This document shows positions 17,550-26,490 of a stretch of 36,989 nucleotides of DNA, one piece after another. Source of the DNA: Methylothermaceae bacterium (GTDB lineage Bacteria > Pseudomonadota > Gammaproteobacteria > Methylococcales > Methylothermaceae); NCBI GenBank assembly GCA_026984375.1, contig JALSSF010000179.1:1-36989 (forward strand), given 5' to 3'. Position numbers and translations under genes: made by a program. Position 1 is the stretch's first letter. Each line of letters begins with the position of its first letter. Under the pieces are notes generated by a model, which worked only from the letters and a program-made list of their open reading frames with translations, made no database searches and had not been told where the DNA came from.

Positions 17550-18542
17550 TCACGGCATCCGGGCCAGGGCGCGGGTCAGGCGGATCAGTCCGGCCGTCAC
17601 CCGGGCGAAGGCGTCGTAATCGAGCTTGTCGGGCGTGTCGCTGGGACGGTGGTAATGGGGATAGCGGAACGGCGCGGTGTCGGTGACCATCAAGGCCCGG
17701 TAGCCTTGGTCCCAGAAGCTGGCGTGATCGGACCAGCCGATGCCGGTCAGCGAGCCGGGGGCGGCCACCCCCTGGGCGGGAAATTCCGAAAGGCGGCGGA
17801 AATGGTGCAGACAGCGACGGAGCAGGCGCCAGGAAGCCAGATTGGAGACGAAGGCGACGAAATTGCCGGTATCGGGATAGAACCAGGCATAGACCGGATT
17901 GGGGAAACGCTGACTTCCCGGCGCGTCGCTGTAGTAGCCGATGGTTTCCAGCGACAGCATGGCGACGATGTCGTCGCCGTGGGCCCGGGCCCGCCGGGCG
18001 TAGACCTGGCTGCCCATTTCCCCCGTGCGGTAGAAGGGGGCCTCCTCGTTGACGAAAGCCACCAGACGCAAGGTCCGGCGGGGGTGGAAGTCCCGCAGTG
18101 TCCGGGCGATCTCCAGCAGGGCGGCGACCCCGCTGCCGTTGTCGTTGGCGCCCGGGGAATGGGGGACGGTGTCGTAATGGGCGCCGATGACGACGACTTC
18201 CTCGGGATGCTCCCTTCCGGGCAGGGCCGCTTCCAGATTGCAGACCGGTTTATCCAGCACCCGGTAGCAGACCGGCCGGACCCGGTAACCGTAACGCTGC
18301 AGTTCCGTCTCGATATACCCGGCCGCTGCCTGCAGTTTCGGATATTCCCAGAGATTCCGCGGGCCGATCCGCCCGGCGAGCACCGTCACGTGCTGCCGCA
18401 GCCGGCTCTGAAGCCGGCGCTCTTCCGGCGTCAGGGGCGGCAGGGTGGTGAGGGGCGGGATCTCCGGTCGCATCGATTTGAAGCGGTCTGCCAGGATGAA
18501 AAGCAGCAAAACCGCGATCGCTATGCCTGTCAGGGATTTCAT
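17550..18542 (-). CDS. M28 family metallopeptidase
   Basis: Start MKSLTGIAI at 18542; VVVIGAHYDTVPHSPGANDNGSGVAALLEIAR, VNEEAPFY and SDHASFWDQGY match M28 zinc-ligand motifs. Confidence 0.92.
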   Translation of the reverse strand: MKSLTGIAIAVLLLFILADRFKSMRPEIPPLTTLPPLTPEERRLQSRLRQHVTVLAGRIGPRNLWEYPKLQAAAGYIETELQRYGYRVRPVCYRVLDKPVCNLEAALPGREHPEEVVVIGAHYDTVPHSPGANDNGSGVAALLEIARTLRDFHPRRTLRLVAFVNEEAPFYRTGEMGSQVYARRARAHGDDIVAMLSLETIGYYSDAPGSQRFPNPVYAWFYPDTGNFVAFVSNLASWRLLRRCLHHFRRLSEFPAQGVAAPGSLTGIGWSDHASFWDQGYRALMVTDTAPFRYPHYHRPSDTPDKLDYDAFARVTAGLIRLTRALARMP

Positions 18543-18672
18543 GACGGATGGCCGCCCGCTGCCTGCGGAATTTTCCGGATCCGGGTTGGTACGAAGGGCA
18601 TGGCAGTGGAAAAATGCTGTGGGGATACAGATGATACTCCAGAATGAGACGATGGTATCGGTTGGTGGAGGC

Positions 18673-19413
18673 ATGAGCGGACGGATTCTTCTCATCGACG
18701 ACGACCCCGATCTGGGTGTCATGCTGCGCGACTACCTCGGACGGTACGGTTTCGAAGTGGCGGTGGCGGCCACCGGAGCGGCGGGAGTGGCGCGGCTGGG
18801 ACGGGATGGGGCAGATCTGGTGATTCTCGACGTCCGTCTGCCGGACGAGGACGGCTTCGAAGTGTTGAAACGGCTGCGTGTTCGAAGCACCGTGCCGGTG
18901 ATCCTGTTGACGGGGCTGGACGACCATGCCGACCGGGTCGTCGGTCTGGAGCTGGGAGCTGACGACTATCTGGGAAAGCCCTTCGATCCGCGCGAGCTTC
19001 TGGCTCGGATCCGCGCGGTGCTGCGGCGCTGCCGCCGCACCGTTCCGCCTTCCCGCGGGCGAGAATACCGTTTCGCCGGTTGCCGCCTGATCCCGGAAAC
19101 CCGGGAGCTGATCCTCGCCGACGGCGACCGGCGCCGGCTGACCCGCAGCGAGCTGCGGCTACTGCTGGCCTTCCTGGAACATCCCGGCCGGTTGCTCACC
19201 CGGGAGCGTCTGCTGGAATGCTGCCATCCCCACGGGGATGCGGTCTTCGACCGGGCCGTCGATGTCCAGGTGCTCCGCCTGCGCCGCAAGCTGGGCGAGG
19301 CCGGCCGGCTGATCGTCACCGAGCGCGGCGCCGGCTACCGCTTCGACACCGGGGTCGAAGTCATCGATCAATGTTTGCCCGGCGCCAGCGGCACGCCGCG
19401 CCGTTCCCAGTGA
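18673..19413 (+). CDS. OmpR-family two-component response regulator
   Basis: Start MSGRILLIDDDPDLG at 18673; receiver motifs DDD, LVILDVRLPDEDGFEVL, LLTG, GADDYLGKPF; C-terminal winged helix (RAVDVQVLRLRRKLGE...VTERGAGYRF). Confidence 0.93.
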   Translation: MSGRILLIDDDPDLGVMLRDYLGRYGFEVAVAATGAAGVARLGRDGADLVILDVRLPDEDGFEVLKRLRVRSTVPVILLTGLDDHADRVVGLELGADDYLGKPFDPRELLARIRAVLRRCRRTVPPSRGREYRFAGCRLIPETRELILADGDRRRLTRSELRLLLAFLEHPGRLLTRERLLECCHPHGDAVFDRAVDVQVLRLRRKLGEAGRLIVTERGAGYRFDTGVEVIDQCLPGASGTPRRSQ

Positions 19414-19757
19414 ATGTAGGCTTCCAGGGCGATCATTTCGTCGCTATCGAGGCCTAACGGCTTGCCTTCCAGAGGATTTTGCAGGCACCAGTTGATCATC
19501 TCCCGCAACGTGGCCACCTTGCCGAGCTGCTTCTGGAACTTGGGATAGGTTTCCGGATGGGTGTTGGCACCGTTGGGATGGCACTGGTCGCAGGAGACGT
19601 TGTTGCTTCCCAGCGGGCTGTGGAACAGCTTCTCACCCCGTTCCATGACCTTCATGTATTCCGCCTTCCAGCGTTTCAGGTCTTCCTCGGTGAACTCGTC
19701 TCCCGGTGCCGGGACGGCCAGGGCGGCGAGCATCAGCCAGACGGGAATGCGTTTCAT
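19368..19757 (-). CDS. Monoheme c-type cytochrome with SoxA-like C-terminal pattern
   Basis: Signal peptide; GEKLFHSPLGSNNVSCDQCHPNGANTHPETYPKFQ...REMINWCLQNPLEGKPL. Confidence 0.8.
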   Translation of the reverse strand: MKRIPVWLMLAALAVPAPGDEFTEEDLKRWKAEYMKVMERGEKLFHSPLGSNNVSCDQCHPNGANTHPETYPKFQKQLGKVATLREMINWCLQNPLEGKPLGLDSDEMIALEAYIHWERRGVPLAPGKH

Positions 19758-19773
19758 GGCGACCTCCTCGGTG

Positions 19774-20847
19774 TCAGTAATGGAACTGCGGGGGAATGCG
19801 TTTGTCCGGATCCTGGTATTTCAGGTCCACCGGGTGTTTGAGCTTGAAGTCGAACGCCACGGTGCGGTTCTCGTTCAGCCACAGCTGATAGTGATTGGTG
19901 ATCGCGCCGCTGTCGAGGTCGAGAATGTCCCAGCCGGTGCCGTCGCGCTCGTGGAAGGGATCGGCGCGGTTCATGAACACGGTCAGCTTCGGCACCTGGT
20001 TGGGTTTTTGCACGTAGCTGACCGGATACGGCCAGGGCCAGGCGGTGGCCATCATGGCGTAGAAGGTGATGTTGCCGATCTGGTTGTAGAGCACCTGGTG
20101 GACGTGGCCGTGCAGGACCGTGACCCGGTGGAAGCGTTGCAGCAGTTTCTGCACCCGTTCGGCGTCGTCGGTCCAGAAGTTCCAGGGCTTGAAGATCTTG
20201 TAGAGGGGCGAGTGGGACAGCACCACCACCGGAACGTTGGCGTCGTACTTGGCCAGGTCTTCCTGCAGCCAGCGCAATTGGGCTTCCCCCACCAGGAACG
20301 GCGATCCGTGAGGATTGTCCAGGCGGGCCATGTTGGCCATCCGCTCCTCAGCGGTCGGCCAGCGGGCGATCCAGTCCTCGTAGGTGAGGATACTGTTGAG
20401 GACCACGAAGTGAACCCCCTTGTGGTCGAAGCTGTAATGGAGGGGGCTGATCTTGTCCTCCCAGTACCGGCCCATGTCCAGGTAGAAGTCGTGCTCCCCG
20501 ATGACCCACTTGATGGGCGGGCGCAGGGCTGACAACAGTTCGAGGCCGTGATCCAGTTCCTCCCGTTTGCCCAGTTGGGCCAGATCGCCGCCGTAGACGA
20601 CGAAGTCCGGTTTCGGCTCCATGAGGTTGACTTCCATCACCGCCTTGCGCAGTCCCTGATCGAAATTGCGGGTGAAGCGGGTGCCGCCCAGGTGGGTCAG
20701 GTGGGAGTCGGAGATGTAGGCGAAGGTGAAGGATTCGTGTTCGGCGGGCTTGGTGCCCATGCCGAAACTGATTTCCACTAGGCTGAAGGGCAGAGTGGCG
20801 CCCAGGCCGGCCAGCCCCATCCCTTTGAGAAATTGTCGGCGTTTCAT
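19774..20847 (-). CDS. Tat-exported metallophosphoesterase
   Basis: MKRRQFLKGMGLAGLGATLPF Tat-like signal; calcineurin-like motifs YISDSHLTH, VVYGGDLAQLG, GEHDFY, VVLSHSPLY, VLHGHVHQV. Confidence 0.9.
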   Translation of the reverse strand: MKRRQFLKGMGLAGLGATLPFSLVEISFGMGTKPAEHESFTFAYISDSHLTHLGGTRFTRNFDQGLRKAVMEVNLMEPKPDFVVYGGDLAQLGKREELDHGLELLSALRPPIKWVIGEHDFYLDMGRYWEDKISPLHYSFDHKGVHFVVLNSILTYEDWIARWPTAEERMANMARLDNPHGSPFLVGEAQLRWLQEDLAKYDANVPVVVLSHSPLYKIFKPWNFWTDDAERVQKLLQRFHRVTVLHGHVHQVLYNQIGNITFYAMMATAWPWPYPVSYVQKPNQVPKLTVFMNRADPFHERDGTGWDILDLDSGAITNHYQLWLNENRTVAFDFKLKHPVDLKYQDPDKRIPPQFHY

Positions 20848-20851
20848 GCGC

Positions 20852-21961
20852 TCACCTCCCGGTCGTTGCGAAACGTGAACTGGTGAGAGATTTGAGGAAG
20901 GCCACCAGATCGGCCTTTTCCTGGGCGGTCAGCCCCAGCGGACGGATGCCACCGTCGAGCATGGGGTTGTCGAAACCGCCTCGGTCGTAGAAGTCCACCA
21001 CCTCCTCCAGGGTCTTGAGGCTGCCGTCGTGCATGTAGGGGGCGGTCAGGGCGATGTTGCGCAGGGTCGAGGTCTTGAACTTGCCGAGGTCGCTCACTTC
21101 CCCGGTGACGGCGAAACGTCCCAGCTCGGACAGCTCCTGCTGGGAGAGGACCGCCTCGTCCACCGGTTTGCCGGCGGCCTTGGCCTTGCGGAAGGCGGCG
21201 ATGATCTCTGGCAGGCGGTCGGCGATCCGGTCGAATCCCACCCCCAGGTTGTGGAAGTCGTTGTCGGTGAACAATGCCGTCGATGCCTCGATCACGTGAC
21301 AGCTCACGCAGCGTCCCTTGCCCCGGAACACCGCCAGACCGCGCACCGCCGCCGGTGACAGGGCATTCTTGTCACCGCCGTACAGGTAGCGGTCGAAGGG
21401 GCTGTCTCCGGCCACCACGGTGCGCTCGAAGCTGGCGATGGCCCGGGCCACGTGGTCGATGGTGATCTGCGCCGGTTTCACGCCGAAGGCGCGTTCGAAC
21501 GCCTGCCGGTACGCCGGATCGCTCCGGACCACCCCGACGATGGGATCGTGGCTTTTCAGGCCGTGTTCGATGGGATTGACGAAGGGGTCCTTGCTCTGGG
21601 CCTCCAGGGTGGGACGGCGGCCGTCCCAGAACTGGGTGGTGTAGTAGGCGGCGTTGATGACCGTCGGGGCGTTGCGGGTGCCCTTCCGGCCGCCGATGCC
21701 CTCCGACACCGGCAACCCGTCCTGGAACGCCAGCTCGGGCCGGTGGCAGTGGGCGCAACTGATGGTGCCGTCGGCACTGAAGCGGCGGTCCTCGAACAGC
21801 TTTTTGCCGAGGACCGCTTTTTCCAGGGTCAAGGGGTTGTCCGCCGGTACCGGTACCGGCGGCAGCCCCAGCAGGTCGCGCTTTCCGGGTAGACGCACCT
21901 CCGCCGCACTGACGGCGACGGTCAGGCAGAGCCCGGCTACGGTCGCGGGAATCGGTTTCAT
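20852..21961 (-). CDS. Diheme cytochrome c peroxidase / MauG family protein
   Basis: Two CXXCH motifs (CAHCH, CVSCH); family pattern GKKLFEDRRFSADGTISCAHCH...NAPTVINAAYYTTQFWDGR...FTDNDFHNLGVG...TLRNIALTAPYMHDGSLKTL. Confidence 0.92.
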   Translation of the reverse strand: MKPIPATVAGLCLTVAVSAAEVRLPGKRDLLGLPPVPVPADNPLTLEKAVLGKKLFEDRRFSADGTISCAHCHRPELAFQDGLPVSEGIGGRKGTRNAPTVINAAYYTTQFWDGRRPTLEAQSKDPFVNPIEHGLKSHDPIVGVVRSDPAYRQAFERAFGVKPAQITIDHVARAIASFERTVVAGDSPFDRYLYGGDKNALSPAAVRGLAVFRGKGRCVSCHVIEASTALFTDNDFHNLGVGFDRIADRLPEIIAAFRKAKAAGKPVDEAVLSQQELSELGRFAVTGEVSDLGKFKTSTLRNIALTAPYMHDGSLKTLEEVVDFYDRGGFDNPMLDGGIRPLGLTAQEKADLVAFLKSLTSSRFATTGR

Positions 21962-21971
21962 CGGCGCCCCC

Positions 21972-22046
21972 TCAGCGGTGATGAATGTACAGGGTGACTT
22001 CGAAACCGAGGCGAAGGTCGCGGTAGGCGGGTTTTTCCCAGATCAT
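21972..22046 (-). CDS. pqqA: PqqA-like precursor peptide; not in ORF track
   Basis: Manual translation MIWEKPAYRDLRLGFEVTLYIHHR*, 24 aa; matches the PqqA pattern (M.W.KPA..DLR.G.EVT.Y) with Glu-X3-Tyr at E16/Y20; GAGGAGGAG RBS 8 nt upstream. Confidence 0.92.
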   Translation of the reverse strand: MIWEKPAYRDLRLGFEVTLYIHHR

Positions 22047-22134
22047 GTACCCATCTCCTCCTCAATAACGGTTGGACACGGCTACAGGCTAAACCCTGCC
22101 GGTTACCGGAGAATTGCGGAAAGACGGCGAAATG

Positions 22135-23622
22135 TTACCGTTGTAACGGTACCTGCCAGGGAAACCGGATGCGGAAGACGGTTCGGCCGGGGCGGCTTTC
22201 CACCTCGATGCGGCCCCCGTGGGCGTGGACGATGCGTTCGACGATCGCCAGCCCCAGGCCGCTGCCGCTCCCTGCCGGCTTGCCGCTGGCGAAGGGCTCG
22301 AAGATCGTCGCCAGTCGCTCCGGGGCGATGCCTTCGCCGTCGTCGGTTACCTCCAGCAGCACCCCTTCGGCCGTCGCCGTCAGGGACACGGTGATTTCCC
22401 CGTCCCCGCCCACCGCATCGGCGGCGTTGCGTACCAGGTTGATCACTACCTGCTGCCATTCGCCGGGTCGTCCCGTGACTTTTCGTTCCGCCGGAAGACG
22501 ATCGTCGAAGCGCAGTCGCACCCGGCTCGGCAGGGCGGAGCGGACGAAGTCAAGGGCCTCGGCCACCACCGCGCCCGGTGCGAATCGTTCGCAGCGGCCG
22601 CCGCCGGGTCGGGCGAACTGGAGCAGGCGGGCGGCGAGTTCCCGTCCCCGGGCGACGATGGCTTCGATACGACCGAGGGCGTCGGTGGGCGACCGGCCGG
22701 CCTCGAGCTGTTCCCGGGCCAGCACCGCGTAGCCCTGAAGGCCGGTGAGTAGATTGTTGAAGTCGTGGGCGATGCCGCTGGCCAGGGTGCCGAGGGCTTC
22801 CATCTTCTGGGCCTGTAGCAGTTGCCGCTCGGTTTCCAGACGCCGGCCCATCTCCGCCTGCAGCCGTCGATTGGCCCGGTGCAGCCGTGCCAGGGTGACC
22901 AGCAGATAGCCGAGGAACGCCAGGGCGGCCAGATACAGGCCCAGGCGGAAAGCGTCCGCACGGCGCTGCAGCCGTGTCTGGGTCGCCAGGTGAACGTCCG
23001 CCAGGCGCCGGGCGACCGCTCCCAACGGGGTGTTCAACAGCTCGCCGAGGGTCGCTTCCAGACGGGGAAGCCGTTCCAGGATCAGCCGGACGTGGGCGCT
23101 CAGGGAATCGAATTCTCCGCCCGTGGGCAGGTGGGACAGCTGCAGTGTCACTTCCCGTCGCCGGCGTTCGTCGGGATGGCGCAGAAAGCGCAGCAGCGCC
23201 GCTCCCAGGGCGGTGAGCGCCGGATGGCGGCGGGCCAGCTCTTCCTGGCGGTGGACCACGTAGGCCAGGGAATTGCGTACCAGGGCGTTATCGCTCTTGA
23301 AAGCCTCCAGGCGTTCGCGTTTGTGCCGTGCCAGCAGCCGCAAGACCGCCACCTCCGGCGCCAGTTCGTCGGCCGCTGCGGCCAGTGCCCTCAGGTCGGC
23401 TTCGATGGCGCGGATGGCGGCGTTGACGGTGTCGTAATGGGTCAAATCGCCGTGGCGCAGCCGCAGCAGATCCCGGTTGAATCCGGCGTCGTGAAGGCGC
23501 AGGGCGGTGAGGGCGGCGGCGAAACGGGCGGCGCCGGCCGCTTCCAGGTCGGCGAACCGGTATAGGGTGGTCACAGCGCCCAGAACCAGAGCCAGCAGAA
23601 TGCCCAGTCCTAGGGATTTCAT
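22135..23622 (-). CDS. Sensor histidine kinase with DAHL-like sensory region
   Basis: Start at 23622; two TMs; periplasmic segment with [20 protein letters not shown] (DAHL-domain-like); [20 protein letters not shown] His box; N box [21 protein letters not shown]. Confidence 0.9.
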   Translation of the reverse strand: MKSLGLGILLALVLGAVTTLYRFADLEAAGAARFAAALTALRLHDAGFNRDLLRLRHGDLTHYDTVNAAIRAIEADLRALAAAADELAPEVAVLRLLARHKRERLEAFKSDNALVRNSLAYVVHRQEELARRHPALTALGAALLRFLRHPDERRRREVTLQLSHLPTGGEFDSLSAHVRLILERLPRLEATLGELLNTPLGAVARRLADVHLATQTRLQRRADAFRLGLYLAALAFLGYLLVTLARLHRANRRLQAEMGRRLETERQLLQAQKMEALGTLASGIAHDFNNLLTGLQGYAVLAREQLEAGRSPTDALGRIEAIVARGRELAARLLQFARPGGGRCERFAPGAVVAEALDFVRSALPSRVRLRFDDRLPAERKVTGRPGEWQQVVINLVRNAADAVGGDGEITVSLTATAEGVLLEVTDDGEGIAPERLATIFEPFASGKPAGSGSGLGLAIVERIVHAHGGRIEVESRPGRTVFRIRFPWQVPLQR

Positions 23623-24530
23623 CGCGACGTTTCCTCGGCATTCCACCGCCCCGTCAGGCTGTGGAGGAAAGCGACGAGATCCTGGATTTCCGCTTGCCTC
23701 AGGCGGATCCCCAGTTGCAGCTCCGCCATCAGGGCGACCGCCTTTTCCAGGGTCTTCACCCGACCGTCGTGGAAGTACGGAGCGGTCAGAGCCACGTTGC
23801 GCAGGCTCGGCACCCGGAAGACACCTCGGTCTTCGGGACGGCCGGTGACGGCGAAGCGTCCGGGATCGTCGCCGGGATAGCGGCCGAAGACCCCCAGTTT
23901 CTGGCGCAGGTTGCCGCCCACGTTGACCCCCTGGTGACAGGCGCTGCAGCCGAGACGCTTGAACAAGACGTAACCGCGGCGCTGGCGGGGCGTGAGGGCC
24001 TCGGTGTCACCGCGCAGGAAACGGTCGAAGGGGGCGTCGGGGGTGACGAGGGTGCGTTCGAAGGCCACCAAAGCGGCGATCACCGCCGCCTCGCTCACGC
24101 CGTCGTAAAGCCGGTGGAAGGCCGAGGCGTAGTCCGGATCGGCTGCCAGGCGCGCCAGCACCGTCGGCCAGTTCACCTGCATGTCGCGCTGCAGCGCCAC
24201 CCGGGCCTGATCTTCCAGGGTGTCGAGATCGCCGTACCAGTGCAGGTAATGGTTGTAGCGGGCGTTGAACACCGTGGGGGTGTTGTGGGGATGGGGGCCG
24301 GTGGGGATCGGCGGCAGAGGACGGTCGTCGTCCCCACCCCTGTCGAGGCGGTGACAGTGGGCGCAGCTCAGGCGGCCGCTGCCGCTGAGGCGGGGATCGT
24401 GGAACAGGCGTCGTCCCAGACGGGATGCCGGTGTCGCCGGTGGCTGTGTTTCCGGCAGCGGCAGGATGGGTTCGGCGGCGTGGGCGGTATCGATCAGAAA
24501 CCCGACGAGCAGAAGCAATACGCCTCTCAT
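23619..24530 (-). CDS. Diheme cytochrome c peroxidase family protein
   Basis: Start MRGVLLLL at 24530; CAHCH and CSACH motifs; VPSLRNVALTAPYFHDGRVKTLEKAV. ATGA overlap with the downstream histidine kinase. Confidence 0.9.
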   Translation of the reverse strand: MRGVLLLLVGFLIDTAHAAEPILPLPETQPPATPASRLGRRLFHDPRLSGSGRLSCAHCHRLDRGGDDDRPLPPIPTGPHPHNTPTVFNARYNHYLHWYGDLDTLEDQARVALQRDMQVNWPTVLARLAADPDYASAFHRLYDGVSEAAVIAALVAFERTLVTPDAPFDRFLRGDTEALTPRQRRGYVLFKRLGCSACHQGVNVGGNLRQKLGVFGRYPGDDPGRFAVTGRPEDRGVFRVPSLRNVALTAPYFHDGRVKTLEKAVALMAELQLGIRLRQAEIQDLVAFLHSLTGRWNAEETSR

Positions 24531-25339
24531 GCCGCAACGGCGACCCGTATCGACATCAGAACGGCCAGTGCCAACAGAAACCAGCCGAAGATGGTCTGGA
24601 CCCGGTGTTTGTCGAGCCGGGTGGTCAGGTGGGCGCCGAGGCGGGCGCCGGTGAACACCGCCACGGTGAAAAGCAGGGAGGCGCGCCAGTCCCAGTGGCC
24701 GGCCAGCAGGTGACCGGTGAACCCGGCCGCCGCCGTCAGACCCACCATCAGGGCGCTGGAGCCGATGGCGATCTGAATCGGCACGTTGAGCACCAGCACC
24801 ATCAGCGGTACCAGGAACAGGCCGCCGCCGATGCCGAGCAGGCCGCTGGCGAAGCCGGCGACGGCGCCCAAGGGCAGACCCAACAGTAAATTGACCCGGT
24901 AGCGCTGGTCGCCGTGGCGGCGCTGCCAGCAAAAGCGGGTGGCGAATGCCGGCACACGGGCGCAGGTTTCCAGACGGAAGTCGGCGAGGGTGACGACGGC
25001 CACCACGCCGATGAGAAGGGCGAAGATCAGGGACAGCGTTTGCGGCGGGAATCGCCCGGAGACCAGACCGCCGCCGAAGCTCCCGGTCATCGCCGCCGCC
25101 TCCAGGGTCAGGGCCAGGGGCCAGTCGATCAGGCGGGCCCGGTGATAGACCGGCAGGGCGGCGAGGGCGCCGATCATGATCAGGAACAGGCTGGTGGCGG
25201 CGGCCACGTGGAAGTCGATGCCGAACAGCACCTGCAACGGAGTGTAGACGGCGCCGCCACCCTGACCGAACATGGCGAACAGGGCGGCGGTCACGAACAT
25301 CAGGAACATCAGCAGGGCGACGAAAGGAGTGGGGCTCAT
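24527..25339 (-). CDS. TSUP/TauE-SafE family membrane transporter
   Basis: Start MSPTPFVALLMF at 25339; GQGGGAVYTPLQVLFGI and GFASGLLGIGGGLFLVPLMV motifs. Confidence 0.88.
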   Translation of the reverse strand: MSPTPFVALLMFLMFVTAALFAMFGQGGGAVYTPLQVLFGIDFHVAAATSLFLIMIGALAALPVYHRARLIDWPLALTLEAAAMTGSFGGGLVSGRFPPQTLSLIFALLIGVVAVVTLADFRLETCARVPAFATRFCWQRRHGDQRYRVNLLLGLPLGAVAGFASGLLGIGGGLFLVPLMVLVLNVPIQIAIGSSALMVGLTAAAGFTGHLLAGHWDWRASLLFTVAVFTGARLGAHLTTRLDKHRVQTIFGWFLLALAVLMSIRVAVAA

Positions 25340-25483
25340 CCGGATTCTCGCTGTTTGTCCCAATCTGTCTGGGGGAATGCCGGGGTCGTGGCCACTGCCT
25401 GCCGATTCGCTTTCCGGAAGGCGGGAAAGCGATGGATGGCGGGTGTGACGAGCCCCGGTCTTTCCTCCCGGAGCGGCCGCCGC

Positions 25484-25489
25484 TATAGT
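25484..25489 (+). promoter_or_regulatory. Candidate -10 element for the pfkB-type gene
   Basis: TATAGT 30 nt upstream of ATG 25519; no convincing -35. Confidence 0.3.
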
Positions 25490-25518
25490 GAATCTTTTTT
25501 GACGAAACCGCAACGACC

Positions 25519-26457
25519 ATGCCTATCGCTACGCTGACGCTCAATCCGGCCGTCGATGTGACCCATGAGATCCGTCGTCTGGTTCCGGACCGCAAGGTCC
25601 ATGCCCTGGCGACCCGTTACGATCCCGGCGGCAACGGGATCAACGTCGGCCGGGCGTTGAAGCGCTTGAACATCCCGGCCCGGACTTACTGCGTTCTGGC
25701 CGGAGAGACCGGTCAGTTCCTCGAACGCCTGCTGCATCGCCACCTGGACGATCCGGCCTATGTCCACATTCCCGGCGAGACCCGCATCAACTGCACCTTG
25801 TGGGAACGGGAAACCCGCAGTCAGTACGAGGTCAGCGGTATCGGTCCCCGTCTGGATCGGAGCCACCTTTCCGAGTTGCTGGATGCCTTCACCCGCCATG
25901 TGGCCGACGGCTACGGTGTGGTGACCGGTTCGGTGCCGCCCGGTGTTCCCGATTCGGTCTATGCCGATCTGATCGGAACCATCCGCGCCGCCGGCGGCCG
26001 GCCGGTGCTCGACGCCCATCACGAGCTGCTGCGCCAGGGGGTTCGGGCGGGTCCTTTCCTGGTCAAGCCCAATCGTTACGAAATCGAGCAGCTGGTGGGG
26101 CGAAAGTTGGACGGGATGAAGGATGTGGTGGCGGAAGTCCGCCGCCTGATCCGGCGTTCGGGAAACATCGACTACGTCTGCGTCTCCCTGGGCGAGGAAG
26201 GGGCGATCCTGAGCAGCGCTTCGAGGACCTGGCGCGCCTTGCCGCCCCGTGTCGAGGTGCGTTCCACCGTGGGGGCCGGCGATACGCTGGTGGCGGGACT
26301 GGTGGCCGGGTTCGCCCGGGGATTGGATGAACCCGAGATCCTGAGACTGGCGGTGGCCTGCAGTGCCGGGACGGTGGCACAGCCGGGCACGGAGTTGTTC
26401 GATCCGGGTGCTTTGTCCGAATTGATGGCCCGGGTGACGATCGAAATCCTGAACTGA
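25519..26457 (+). CDS. PfkB-family sugar kinase (phosphofructokinase-like)
   Basis: TLTLNPAVDVTHEI, RYDPGGNGINVGRALKRL and STVGAGDTLVAGLVAGF. Confidence 0.9.
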   Translation: MPIATLTLNPAVDVTHEIRRLVPDRKVHALATRYDPGGNGINVGRALKRLNIPARTYCVLAGETGQFLERLLHRHLDDPAYVHIPGETRINCTLWERETRSQYEVSGIGPRLDRSHLSELLDAFTRHVADGYGVVTGSVPPGVPDSVYADLIGTIRAAGGRPVLDAHHELLRQGVRAGPFLVKPNRYEIEQLVGRKLDGMKDVVAEVRRLIRRSGNIDYVCVSLGEEGAILSSASRTWRALPPRVEVRSTVGAGDTLVAGLVAGFARGLDEPEILRLAVACSAGTVAQPGTELFDPGALSELMARVTIEILN

Positions 26458-26490
26458 GTTCCGGAAAAATAAATAAGGAGGAGGGGTGCC

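Noticed and set aside
24531-25595. N-terminal 355 codons of ORF 23619..25595 as part of the diheme peroxidase
   Set aside because: This part is the out-of-frame shadow of the TSUP gene; the peroxidase signal peptide begins at ATG 24530.
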